Of a stretch of DNA of 64,000 nt, positions 26,238 to 32,942 are shown one piece after another. The stretch's first letter is position 1. Every line of letters begins with the position of its first letter. The stretch comes from Streptomyces sp. NBC_00670 (GTDB taxonomy: Bacteria > Actinomycetota > Actinomycetes > Streptomycetales > Streptomycetaceae). The notes beneath the pieces were generated by a model. That model had not been told where the DNA came from. It worked only from the letters and a program-made list of their open reading frames with translations, and searched no databases. A program made the translations under genes and the position numbers. The stretch is from contig NZ_CP109017.1 of NCBI RefSeq assembly GCF_036226765.1, positions 868,001 to 932,000 on the forward strand. The letters are read 5' to 3'.

Positions 26238-27074
26238 TCAGGCGTCGAGCACGCCCGCGCCGAGCAGCCCCATCAGGGCCACGCCGACCACGATCCGGTA
26301 GATCACGAACGCGTTGAAGGAGTGCTTGGCGACGAACTTCAGCAGCCAGGAGATGGACGCGTAGGCCACCACGAACGACACGATCGTGCCCGTGGCCAGC
26401 GGCGCGACGCCCACGCCGGCCCCCAGCGCGTCCTTCAGCTCGTACAGACCGGCGCCGGTGAGCGCGGGGATGCCGAGGAAGAACGACAGCCGGGTCGCGG
26501 CGACCCGGTCCAGATCGAGGACGAGTGCCGTGGACATCGTCGCGCCGGAGCGGGAGAAGCCGGGGAAGAGCAGCGCGAGGATCTGCGAGGAGCCGACCAG
26601 CATCGCGTCCTTGAACGACGTGTCGTCCTCGCCCCGCTTGTGCCGGCCCATCTGGTCGGCGGCCCACATCACCCCACTGCCGACGATCAGCGAGCCCGCC
26701 ACCACCCACAGCGAGGCCAGCGGCCCCTCGATCAGCGGCTTGGCGGCGAGGCCGACGATCACGATCGGGATCGTCGCGTAGATCACCCACCAGGCGAACT
26801 TGTAGTCGTGGTGGTACCGCTCCTCCTTGTTCGCCAGTCCGCGGCCCCAGGCGGAGACGATCCGCACGATGTCCTTGAAGAAGTACACGAGCACCGCGGC
26901 GATGGCACCGACCTGGATGACGGCCGAGAACCCGACGACGGCGTCGTTGTCGACGGGAATGCCCATCAGCCCCTCGGTGATCTTCAGATGGCCGGTGGAG
27001 GAGACGGGCAGGAACTCGGTCACCCCCTCGACGGCTCCGAGGACGACGGCCTGACCGACGTTGATGACGCTCAT
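26238..27074 (-). CDS. uppP: Undecaprenyl-diphosphate phosphatase
   Basis: 278 residues from ATG 27074, with about eight hydrophobic helices. Both family motifs are intact: EGVTEFLPVSSTGHL (16-30) and PGFSRSGATM (171-180), which form the active site facing the periplasmic side. UppP (BacA) recycles the lipid carrier of cell-wall synthesis and gives bacitracin resistance. It is monocistronic, with its own terminator. Streptomyces often carry more than one copy. Confidence 0.94.
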   Translation of the reverse strand: MSVINVGQAVVLGAVEGVTEFLPVSSTGHLKITEGLMGIPVDNDAVVGFSAVIQVGAIAAVLVYFFKDIVRIVSAWGRGLANKEERYHHDYKFAWWVIYATIPIVIVGLAAKPLIEGPLASLWVVAGSLIVGSGVMWAADQMGRHKRGEDDTSFKDAMLVGSSQILALLFPGFSRSGATMSTALVLDLDRVAATRLSFFLGIPALTGAGLYELKDALGAGVGVAPLATGTIVSFVVAYASISWLLKFVAKHSFNAFVIYRIVVGVALMGLLGAGVLDA

Positions 27075-27266
27075 GGGATCCAGTTCTGCTCGCGGAAGAG
27101 GAAAAGTGCGGACACATGAGGAACGCACGCGTACGTAAGGACGGCGACGGGTCGCGGCAAGGCACTCGGCGGGGAGTGTCTTACCCACGGGGTACCGGCG
27201 GCGCGGGGGTGGCGGGGACAGTCTTACTACACGTGTGTACGGGCCTGTTCACCGCCACGGTCCGCC

Positions 27267-27302
27267 CGCCTCACCGCAGGGCGCCGCCTCACCACAGGGC
27301 GC
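27267..27302. repeat. 18-bp tandem duplication across the crcB stop codon
   Basis: Two copies of CGCCTCACCRCAGGGCGC differ at one base (27267-27284 and 27285-27302). The second contains the stop codon of the downstream crcB. The duplication leaves the protein end unchanged. The rest of the gap up to uppP (27075-27266) holds ACACGTGT (27230-27237) and presumably the uppP promoter. Confidence 0.7.
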
Positions 27303-27660
27303 CGGCGAGCGAGACACCGGCGAAGGCCGCGCCGAGCCCGGCCGCCACGCTCGCCGTCGCGTTGAGGGCCGCGTAGGAGCGGGCGCCGTCCTGGGCGAGC
27401 CGCAGGGTCTCGTAGGAGAACGTCGAGTAGGTGGTCAGGGCCCCGCAGAGACCGGTGCCCAGCAACAGTTGCAGCCGGGAGCCGGCGGCGCCCGCGGCCG
27501 CGGCGCCGGTCAGGAGGCCGAGGACCACGCACCCGACGACGTTGACCACGAAGGTCCCCCAGGGGAAGACCGAGTCGTGCCGGGACTGCACCGCACGGTC
27601 GGTGAGATAGCGTAGCGGGGCGCCGGCCATGGCGCCCACGACGACCAACAGCCAGTTCAC
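27289..27660 (-). CDS. crcB: Fluoride efflux transporter FluC/CrcB, second subunit
   Basis: 123 residues from GTG 27660, overlapping the DUF190 stop by 4 bp. It has four hydrophobic helices and the CrcB motifs [28 protein letters not shown] and [15 protein letters not shown]. Fluc channels are dual-topology dimers. Two non-identical copies in an operon are usually opposite-facing subunits of a heterodimer. It should pass fluoride out of the cell. Confidence 0.93.
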   Translation of the reverse strand: MNWLLVVVGAMAGAPLRYLTDRAVQSRHDSVFPWGTFVVNVVGCVVLGLLTGAAAAGAAGSRLQLLLGTGLCGALTTYSTFSYETLRLAQDGARSYAALNATASVAAGLGAAFAGVSLAGALW

Positions 27661-28067
27661 AACGAGTTCTTACCTTCCGGGTCCGGTTCGTCCGGGTGTC
27701 GTCCACGGCCGCGCTCGTCCCCTGCGTCGTCGCCCGGACGGGCGGGGGTGAGCAGTTCACACGTGTCGAGGACGGCGACTCCCCCGGTCAGCAGCTCCTC
27801 GATCGTCGGCAGGAAGGCCCGTACCCGGTCCTCGGCGTCCACGACGACGACGGCCACCGGGAGATCCTCGCTGAGCGAGAGCAGCCGGGAGGTGTGGATC
27901 ACCGAGGAGGCGCCGAACCCCTCGACGCCGCGGAACACGCTCGCCCCCGCGAGCCCGGCGGCGTGGGCGCGGTGCACGATCTCCGCGTGGAGGGGCCTGT
28001 GGTGCCAGGTGTCGCACTCGCCGACGATCACGGTCAGGCGTAGCGCGCGGCGGAGGGGAAGGGTCAT
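27657..28067 (-). CDS. DUF190 domain protein linked to fluoride export
   Basis: 136 residues from ATG 28067, overlapping both neighbours by 4 bp. The domain ([44 protein letters not shown]...[23 protein letters not shown]) is the PII-like DUF190 fold often encoded beside crcB. A ligand-sensing or channel-regulating role is commonly supposed but unproven. The C-terminal tail is acidic and likely flexible. Confidence 0.88.
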   Translation of the reverse strand: MTLPLRRALRLTVIVGECDTWHHRPLHAEIVHRAHAAGLAGASVFRGVEGFGASSVIHTSRLLSLSEDLPVAVVVVDAEDRVRAFLPTIEELLTGGVAVLDTCELLTPARPGDDAGDERGRGRHPDEPDPEGKNSL

Positions 28068-28552
28068 CGGGGGCTCCCGGTCGGACGCAGGAGGCGGTGG
28101 GTGGCGGTCGCGGCGAGCCACACCGCGGCCAGGGCCGCGAGCAGGGTGGCGGCGAGGTAGGCGAGGCCGGTGCGGGGGTGGCCCGCGTCGAGGAGTTTCT
28201 CGATGTCGACGGCGTACGTCGAGAACGTGGTGAAACCGCCGAGCACGCCGGTGCCGAAGAAGGGCCGGACCAGGGGGTGGGCGGTCCACACCTCGGCGAG
28301 AAGTGTCATGAAGACGCCGATCACGGCACAGCCGACGACGTTGACCCACAGGGTGGCCCAGGGGAAGCCGTCCGTGGCGGTCGGCCACAGCAGGCCGGCG
28401 GCGTAGCGGGCGGTGGCGCCGAGGCCGCCGCCGAGCGCGACGGCGGCCACCGCGCGGCCCTGGCCGCGCCACACGGGCGGGCGGCGCACGGGCGTGGGGG
28501 CGGTGGGCGCGGGGGCTTCGTCGTCGACGCGGTCGGGGTGCGGGACCGTCAT
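28064..28552 (-). CDS. crcB: Fluoride efflux transporter FluC/CrcB, first subunit
   Basis: 162 residues from ATG 28552. A Pro-rich cytoplasmic extension (residues 1-35) precedes four helices with the motifs [35 protein letters not shown] and [16 protein letters not shown]. It overlaps the DUF190 gene by 4 bp and forms the crcB-DUF190-crcB operon. The leader at 28605-28682 may hold a degenerate fluoride riboswitch. Confidence 0.93.
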   Translation of the reverse strand: MTVPHPDRVDDEAPAPTAPTPVRRPPVWRGQGRAVAAVALGGGLGATARYAAGLLWPTATDGFPWATLWVNVVGCAVIGVFMTLLAEVWTAHPLVRPFFGTGVLGGFTTFSTYAVDIEKLLDAGHPRTGLAYLAATLLAALAAVWLAATATHRLLRPTGSPR

Positions 28553-28604
28553 GGGCAGCTCCTACTCGCCGGGGCCCGGTCCGCCGGGCACGCTCGGGTG
28601 CAAG

Positions 28605-28682
28605 TAGGGACCGTTGGCGGCGACCGTGCCGCGGTTCGGGTACGGCGGGCCCCACCGCCGCGCCGCGACACGGGATCGCGGC
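28605..28682 (-). promoter_or_regulatory. Possible degenerate fluoride (crcB) riboswitch in the operon leader
   Basis: Leftward, a hairpin with GCCGCG/CGCGGC arms (28682-28662) has the 9-nt loop ATCCCGTGT. About 50 nt later, ACGGTCCCTAC (28615-28605) could pair with the loop through CCGT/ACGG. Known fluoride riboswitches have a loop of similar size and a 3' element ending in CUAC that pairs with it. Several conserved bases differ, so this is tentative. Confidence 0.3.
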
Positions 28683-28746
28683 CGGTCGCAAGGCTATCGC
28701 GCGGGGCGGAGGGTGTGCGAACGGCCGCCGGGAGACCGGGCCGCGG

Positions 28747-28838
28747 GGCGCCGGTGCCGGGGGCAAGGGGGGGCGCCGGTGCCGGGGGCAAGGGGGGCGC
28801 CAGTGCCGGGGGCGGGGGGGCGCCGGTGCCGGGGGGCG
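28747..28838. repeat. Four tandem copies of a G-rich 23-25 bp repeat
   Basis: Units begin with GGCGCC at 28747, 28772, 28796 and 28819, consensus GGCGCCGGTGCCGGGGGCAA plus a G run. The unit lengths are 25, 24 and 23 bp, with the last cut short. The array lies between the small HTH gene and the crcB leader. The palindromic GGCGCC and GGTGCC parts could fold, and the G runs could form quadruplexes. Confidence 0.8.
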
Positions 28839-28839
28839 G

Positions 28840-29076
28840 CTACCACCCTGCTTCGAACAGATCGCGGGCCTCAGCGATGCGTGCCTCGTCGCGGTGGTAG
28901 CGCGTCCGCCCGCCGGCGCGCTCGGTGCGCAGCAGACGGGCGGCGGTGAGGAGGTCGAGATGGGCGCGGGCGAGGTCGGGGGGTATGCCGAGCCGCGCGG
29001 CGACGCCGCGGGCGGTGGCGCCGTCGTGGTCCACCAACAGCTCCAGGATGCGACGGCGGATCCCGCCGCTGCCCAT
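28840..29076 (-). CDS. Small helix-turn-helix (winged helix) protein
   Basis: 78 residues from ATG 29076; an in-frame start at 29124 would add 16. The whole protein is one winged-helix domain: [59 protein letters not shown]. It resembles ArsR/MarR-like DNA-binding domains without an effector part. Its target is unknown. The gap to the divergent VOC gene (29077-29309) holds their promoters, but I see no clear operator. Confidence 0.7.
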   Translation of the reverse strand: MGSGGIRRRILELLVDHDGATARGVAARLGIPPDLARAHLDLLTAARLLRTERAGGRTRYHRDEARIAEARDLFEAGW

Positions 29077-29309
29077 GGGTGACTTCAGCACGGCGCCCCT
29101 TCCCGACGACCTCGCGCTGCCCACTGTGACGTGGGGCGGGGGTTCGCGCAGAGGGGGTAACGGGCCGAAGTCGCCCAGGGGCGGCGGGTGTGGGCCCGGG
29201 TCCCGGAACCGGTCAGTTTTCGAGAAGCCGCTGGACGGCTCCCCCGCCTAGCGTGGAATCACCGGGGCCGGACGGCCGCGGACCGTACGAGAACCGAGGA
29301 GTCGCCGCC

Positions 29310-29663
29310 ATGACCGGTGGAGTGCAGACCGTGATCTACCCCGTCAAGGACCTCGAGCGGGCGAAGGCGGTGTTCAGGGCGCTGCTGGAGACGGAGCCGT
29401 ACGCCGACGAGTCCTACTACGTGGGGTTCAAGGACGCCGGTCAGGACATCGGACTCGACCCCAACGGGCACGCCAGGGGGATGACCGGCCCGGTCCCCTA
29501 CTGGCACGTGAGCGACATCCGGGCCCGCGTCGCCGCGCTGCGCGAGGCCGGCGCCGAGGTGTTGCAGGACGTGCAGGACGTCGGCGGCGGGAAGCTGATC
29601 GCCTTCCTGAAGGACGCGGACGGCAACCTGCTGGGCCTCACCGAGGACGCGACCCAGAGTTAG
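29310..29663 (+). CDS. VOC family protein (glyoxalase-like)
   Basis: 117 residues from ATG 29310, after CGAGGAG. The single-domain VOC fold is TVIYPVKDLERAKAVFRALLETEP...YWHVSDIRARVAALREAGAEVLQDVQDVGGGKLIAFLKDADGNLLGL. The usual first His and last Glu ligands are replaced (Tyr and Gly), so metal-dependent catalysis is doubtful and a binding role is possible. It lies directly upstream of a MarR gene, whose operator overlaps its stop codon, so the two may be co-controlled. Confidence 0.78.
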   Translation: MTGGVQTVIYPVKDLERAKAVFRALLETEPYADESYYVGFKDAGQDIGLDPNGHARGMTGPVPYWHVSDIRARVAALREAGAEVLQDVQDVGGGKLIAFLKDADGNLLGLTEDATQS

Positions 29664-29692
29664 TTGCACCCAGAGTTAGTTGCATAGTCAAC
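29653..29692. promoter_or_regulatory. Tandem 16-bp duplication and operator upstream of the second marR gene
   Basis: CCCAGAGTTAGTTGCA is repeated exactly at 29653-29668 and 29669-29684. The first copy contains the VOC stop codon. The second continues into GTTG-CATAGT-CAAC (29679-29692), a MarR-like inverted repeat. Both copies share TAGTTGCA with the palindrome at 1512-1531. Confidence 0.7.
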
Positions 29693-29721
29693 GAATGGCC
29701 GGATTCTGTTACCGTTCGGGT

Positions 29722-30111
29722 ATGTCAGCGAAGACGGCCGCATCCCCGCTCGAGGAGCGGTGGCGGGACATCCTGTCGGTGCATGCGCGCACGATGTGCG
29801 AGATCGACCGTGTGCTGCACCCGCACGGCCTGGGGGCCAGCGATTTCGAGGTGCTCGACCTGCTCGCCTCGCAGGCGCCGCGGGAGGGCGAGCAGTGCCG
29901 GGTGCAGAACCTCGTCGGCCGGGTCCATCTCAGCCAGAGCGCGCTGTCCCGGCTCATCGGCCGGCTGGAGAAGGACGGTCTGGTGACGCGCTCCGTCTGC
30001 GAGCACGACCGGCGCGGGGTCTGGGTCGCCCTGACCGAGAAGGGCCGGGCGCTGTACGCGGAGGTGCGTCCGCTCCAGCGGGCGGCGCTGGAGCGGACGC
30101 TGAGCGGCTGA
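29722..30111 (+). CDS. MarR family transcriptional regulator
   Basis: 129 residues from ATG 29722. The winged helix is DFEVLDLLASQAP...CRVQNLVGRVHLSQSALSRLIGRLEKDGLVTRSVCEHDRRGVWVALTEKGRALY. The dimerization helices are short. A Cys near the wing (SVCEHD) and one in EQCRVQ could sense oxidation, as in OhrR-like members, but that is inference. Its likely operator lies 30 bp upstream. It probably represses itself and, given the shared half-site, perhaps fadH at the left end of the window. Confidence 0.87.
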   Translation: MSAKTAASPLEERWRDILSVHARTMCEIDRVLHPHGLGASDFEVLDLLASQAPREGEQCRVQNLVGRVHLSQSALSRLIGRLEKDGLVTRSVCEHDRRGVWVALTEKGRALYAEVRPLQRAALERTLSG

Positions 30112-30155
30112 CGGTACGGCGCAAGGGGGCTGCGGGTGGCCGGTACCGGCTGAAC

Positions 30156-30173
30156 CGGTGCCGGCCGGCACCG
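30156..30173. terminator. Palindrome between convergent marR and sseB genes
   Basis: CGGTGCCGGCCGGCACCG is a perfect 18-bp palindrome that can form a 7-bp stem with a 4-nt loop. It lies in a 108-bp gap full of CCGG-type palindromes and is a plausible bidirectional terminator. Confidence 0.5.
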
Positions 30174-30219
30174 ACTCAAGGCCGTGCCGGCCCACCGGCC
30201 CGGGGCCGTGGCCGCCGGC

Positions 30220-30621
30220 TCAGGGCCGGGCCAGCCGGCTCCGTACCCCCTGCGAGTCGAGGGTGAGGCCGTGCGGTGAGGCGGCGTCGATGGTGAGGGA
30301 CAGCTCGTCGGTCGGCCACTGGGCCGCCAGCGCCCCGAGCGGGACCAGGCGGTAGCGGGAGACGGACGGCAGCAGGTCCGCCATCTCCCCCTCCGAGGTG
30401 AACACCGGCACGGTCGGTTCCCCGCCCGGTTGTTCGAGCACGGGCAGCGCCACCGTGCCCGGATCGGTGGCGTCCTGGTCGGCGGCGTCGTCCGGCACGG
30501 GGATCAGGACCTCGCTCCCGGCCAGCGTGTCCAGCGCGTCGGTGTCCTGCGCGTCCACCAGCAGCGTGCTGAGCGCGTTGTGGACGGCGGTGGTCGTGCG
30601 GGGGTTCTCGGGTGTGGTCAT
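30220..30621 (-). CDS. SseB family protein
   Basis: 133 residues from ATG 30621. One SseB-like domain is visible: ALSTLLVDAQDTDALDTLAGSEVLIPVPDD, VALPVLEQPGGEPTVPVFTSEGEMADLLP and LTIDAASPHGLTLDSQGVRSRL. In actinobacteria this domain is found in type VII secretion-associated and enhanced-serine-sensitivity proteins, and its biochemical role is unclear. It is soluble, with no signal peptide. It is transcribed away from the ECF sigma terminator and seems monocistronic. Confidence 0.8.
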   Translation of the reverse strand: MTTPENPRTTTAVHNALSTLLVDAQDTDALDTLAGSEVLIPVPDDAADQDATDPGTVALPVLEQPGGEPTVPVFTSEGEMADLLPSVSRYRLVPLGALAAQWPTDELSLTIDAASPHGLTLDSQGVRSRLARP

Positions 30622-30712
30622 GGCGAATTCCCAGGTCGTGGCGGTCGGGCCGTCCGGTGTTCGAACAGCCCGATCGGACCCGGGGCGCCTACCCAGGCGC
30701 TACCGGACCATG

Positions 30713-30752
30713 CGCCGCCGGTGCGTGCCCTTCACGGTGCGCACCGGCGGCG
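30713..30752 (-). terminator. Terminator of the ECF sigma factor gene
   Basis: A 13-bp stem CGCCGCCGGTGCG / CGCACCGGCGGCG (30713-30725 and 30740-30752) with a 14-nt loop, located 18 bp past the sigma stop. Confidence 0.75.
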
Positions 30753-30770
30753 GAAATCAGGCCGCGGGCA

Positions 30771-31436
30771 TCAGGCGGCGGTCAGGGCCACAGAGGTGCT
30801 CTCGGCCGCGGCGAGCAGGTCCAGGAGGGCCGCCCGGGCGCGGGCCACGCGGGAGCGGACCGTGCCCACCGGGCAGTCGCTGACCTCGGCCACCTCCGCG
30901 TAGGGCAGTCCGAGGAGCTGGGTGAGCACGAACGCCTCGCGGCGCTCGGCGGGGAGCGTGGCGAGGAGGTCGAGGAGCGCGACGCCGTCGTCGAAGCCGG
31001 GCAGGCCGCGCGGCTGGGCCCGCTCGACGACCGGCCGCCAGTCCGGGACGTCGCTGAGCCTGGGGCGGGCGGCCGCGTGGCGGAAACTGTCGGCCACCGC
31101 ACGGCGGGCGATGGACAGCAGCCAGCTGCGGGCCGAGGAACGGCCCTCGAAACGGTGCAGACTGCCGAGCGCCCGCAGGAACGTGTCCTGGGCGAGGTCG
31201 TCGACGGCCTGCGGATCGGCGCACAGATGGGCGACGAAGCGCAGCACGTCACGGTGGAGGGCGCGGACGAAACGGTCCACGGCGTCCGGGTCGCCGGTGC
31301 GGGCGGCCAGCGCCCAGGCGGTCGTCGACTCGTCGTTCGCCGCGTGGACGTGGTCGGTCCTCGCGTGGTCGGTCCTCGCGTGGTCGCAGGAGGGTGCCGC
31401 CGTCGTGGGCGCAGGGAGCAGGGCAGGAATGATCAC
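30771..31436 (-). CDS. ECF RNA polymerase sigma factor
   Basis: 221 residues from GTG 31436. An unusual N-terminal tail has the repeat DHARTDHARTDHVH. Sigma region 2 follows (VDRFVRALHRDVLRFVAHLCADPQAVDDLAQDTFLRALGSLHRFEGRSSARSWLLSIARR), then region 4 (LLATLPAERREAFVLTQLLGLPYAEVAEVSDCPVGTVRSRVARARAALLDLL). No anti-sigma with a zinc finger is adjacent. The preceding gene encodes a His/Met-rich membrane protein that could act as its sensor or target. The His-rich tail is odd and could bind metal. Confidence 0.9.
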   Translation of the reverse strand: MIIPALLPAPTTAAPSCDHARTDHARTDHVHAANDESTTAWALAARTGDPDAVDRFVRALHRDVLRFVAHLCADPQAVDDLAQDTFLRALGSLHRFEGRSSARSWLLSIARRAVADSFRHAAARPRLSDVPDWRPVVERAQPRGLPGFDDGVALLDLLATLPAERREAFVLTQLLGLPYAEVAEVSDCPVGTVRSRVARARAALLDLLAAAESTSVALTAA

Positions 31437-31597
31437 CGGAGGTCCTTCTCGGGTCGTCCGGCGTCCGGACCGCGGGTGCGCGGGCCGAGCGAGGGCGTGA
31501 CGGCGCGCGACGGCGCACCGCGGTACGGAGCCGGTGGGCGGGAACGGCCGTACGTCGGGGCGCGTGCGGTGCACGGGCGCCGGGGCGTGCGGCCCGG

Positions 31598-31625
31598 ACC
31601 CGGGGCGCACAGGGGCGCCCCGGGT
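31598..31625 (-). terminator. Terminator after the His/Met-rich membrane protein gene
   Basis: An 11-bp perfect stem ACCCGGGGCGC / GCGCCCCGGGT with a 6-nt loop, 14 bp past the stop at 31640. It implies that the sigma gene has its own promoter in the 31437-31597 stretch. Confidence 0.75.
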
Positions 31626-31639
31626 GTTTCCGGCTGTCG

Positions 31640-32308
31640 TCAGGCGACAGCGGTCCCCGCGGGCGGACCCCGGGTGGTGATCGTGTGGACGAGCGGGTCC
31701 GGCCGCGGCGCCCGGCCCGAGCGGCGGCGGCACGGCCGGACGCGGGGGCGGTCGGGCGGCGCGGGCAGCGCGCGCAGCAGCCGCAGCGGTGCCGCGAGCC
31801 GCGCGGCCATGGCGCGCAGCAGACGGAAGGCGGCGCGCTCGCCGTACGCGAGCCACAGGCCGCACAGCAGTGCGGCCACCAGGTGGGCGGCGAACATGCC
31901 GAAGGTGGCGGCGTCCGGGAGGGGCACGAGGGCGTGCGGCGCCGGCCCCGCGCCCATGTCCATCCCCATTCCCATGCCCGTGTGCGCGGACGCCCCGTGC
32001 GGGTGAGGGGTGTGCATGGCGTGCGTCGGCAGGGACGCCGTCGTCCCGGACCCCGGCATCTGCGCCAGGGTGAACGCCGTGTGCAGGGCCGTCTGCGCCA
32101 CGACGACGGCCGTCACGACCGTCCTGAGCCCGCGTTCGCGCCCCGCGAGGCACCACCCGGCGGCCGCGGTCAGTGCCGCGCCGGCGAGGAGCGCCCACCA
32201 GGGGACGGAGCGGCCGGACATCAGGACGTGTCCGAGGGCGGCGAGCAGCACACAGACGGCCGCGAACATCGCGGCCCGCACCGTGCGCGCACCCCACCCT
32301 GCCGTCAT
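31640..32308 (-). CDS. Integral membrane protein with a His/Met-rich loop
   Basis: 222 residues from ATG 32308; ATG 32326 is an alternative. About five hydrophobic segments are seen. Between the third and fourth lies a loop with HAMHTPHPHGASAHTGMGMGMDMG, rich in His and Met as in periplasmic copper-binding loops. The C-terminus is basic and Pro/Arg-rich. I do not recognise a named family. A copper-related membrane function is inferred from the loop alone. The divergence of spacing and a terminator suggest separate transcription from the sigma gene. Confidence 0.65.
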   Translation of the reverse strand: MTAGWGARTVRAAMFAAVCVLLAALGHVLMSGRSVPWWALLAGAALTAAAGWCLAGRERGLRTVVTAVVVAQTALHTAFTLAQMPGSGTTASLPTHAMHTPHPHGASAHTGMGMGMDMGAGPAPHALVPLPDAATFGMFAAHLVAALLCGLWLAYGERAAFRLLRAMAARLAAPLRLLRALPAPPDRPRVRPCRRRSGRAPRPDPLVHTITTRGPPAGTAVA

Positions 32309-32419
32309 GGCGCCCCATCGTCGCATCCGGGCATCGGTCCTCAGGAGTGGGTACGTCGTGCGCCCCCACCCGGCACTCAAGCCGGGCGGTGTGATCCGGG
32401 CCACTGCGCGCGGTTTTCT

Positions 32420-32436
32420 GCGCCCCTCAGGGGCGC
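32420..32436 (-). terminator. Small hairpin after the NUDIX gene
   Basis: GCGCCCC-TCA-GGGGCGC, 5 bp past the NUDIX stop, followed leftward by a short T/A-rich run. It resembles the core of the dispersed repeat. Confidence 0.6.
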
Positions 32437-32440
32437 GGGT

Positions 32441-32917
32441 TCACTCCGCGGTGGTCCCGAACCAGGTCGGCTCGTCGGTGAGCGCCTGCTTGATCCGGAA
32501 GCGGTGCCCCTCGCGCAGCGGCGGCAGCGCGTCCAGCTCGAACCAGCCGACCGCGAGCGACTCGTCGTCGTTCACCCGGGGTTCGCCCGCCACGGCCCGG
32601 CAGCGGAAGGTGATGTCCATGAACTGGCAGATGTCGCCGTTGGCGTAGGTGACCTCGCGGCTCGCGCCGACCGACACGACCCGCTCGGCGACGCAGCGCA
32701 CCGCCGTCTCCTCGTACACCTCGCGCACGGCGCACTCCGCGGGCTGCTCCCCGGGGTCCGGGATGCCGCCGATCACCGCCCACTCGCGGTTGTCGGCGCG
32801 CTGGCCGAGCAGGACCCGGTTCGCGTCGTCCAGGACGACGGCGCTGACGCCCGGGATCCAGAGCAACTGGTGGCCCGCGGAGGCCCGGAGGGTGCGGATG
32901 AAATCAGGAGTGGCCAT
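32441..32917 (-). CDS. NUDIX hydrolase
   Basis: 158 residues from ATG 32917. The Nudix box GIPDPGEQPAECAVREVYEE (51-70) and the following TAV are complete, with the catalytic REVYEE. The fold around it (VSAVVLDDANRVLLGQRADNREWAVIGG) is typical of MutT/NADH-pyrophosphatase-like house-cleaning enzymes. A substrate cannot be assigned. It stands alone, 25 bp downstream of the lipoprotein acyltransferase gene and in the same direction, so the two may be co-transcribed. Confidence 0.9.
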   Translation of the reverse strand: MATPDFIRTLRASAGHQLLWIPGVSAVVLDDANRVLLGQRADNREWAVIGGIPDPGEQPAECAVREVYEETAVRCVAERVVSVGASREVTYANGDICQFMDITFRCRAVAGEPRVNDDESLAVGWFELDALPPLREGHRFRIKQALTDEPTWFGTTAE

Positions 32918-32942
32918 GCCGCGACCCTAAGGGCTGCGGCTG

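Noticed and set aside
28064..28552. Two crcB genes as a redundant duplication
   Set aside because: Paired, non-identical crcB genes are the normal way to make opposite-facing subunits, so this is not unusual.
28747..28838. Tandem repeats as a CRISPR array
   Set aside because: The units are contiguous, without spacers, and no cas genes are present.
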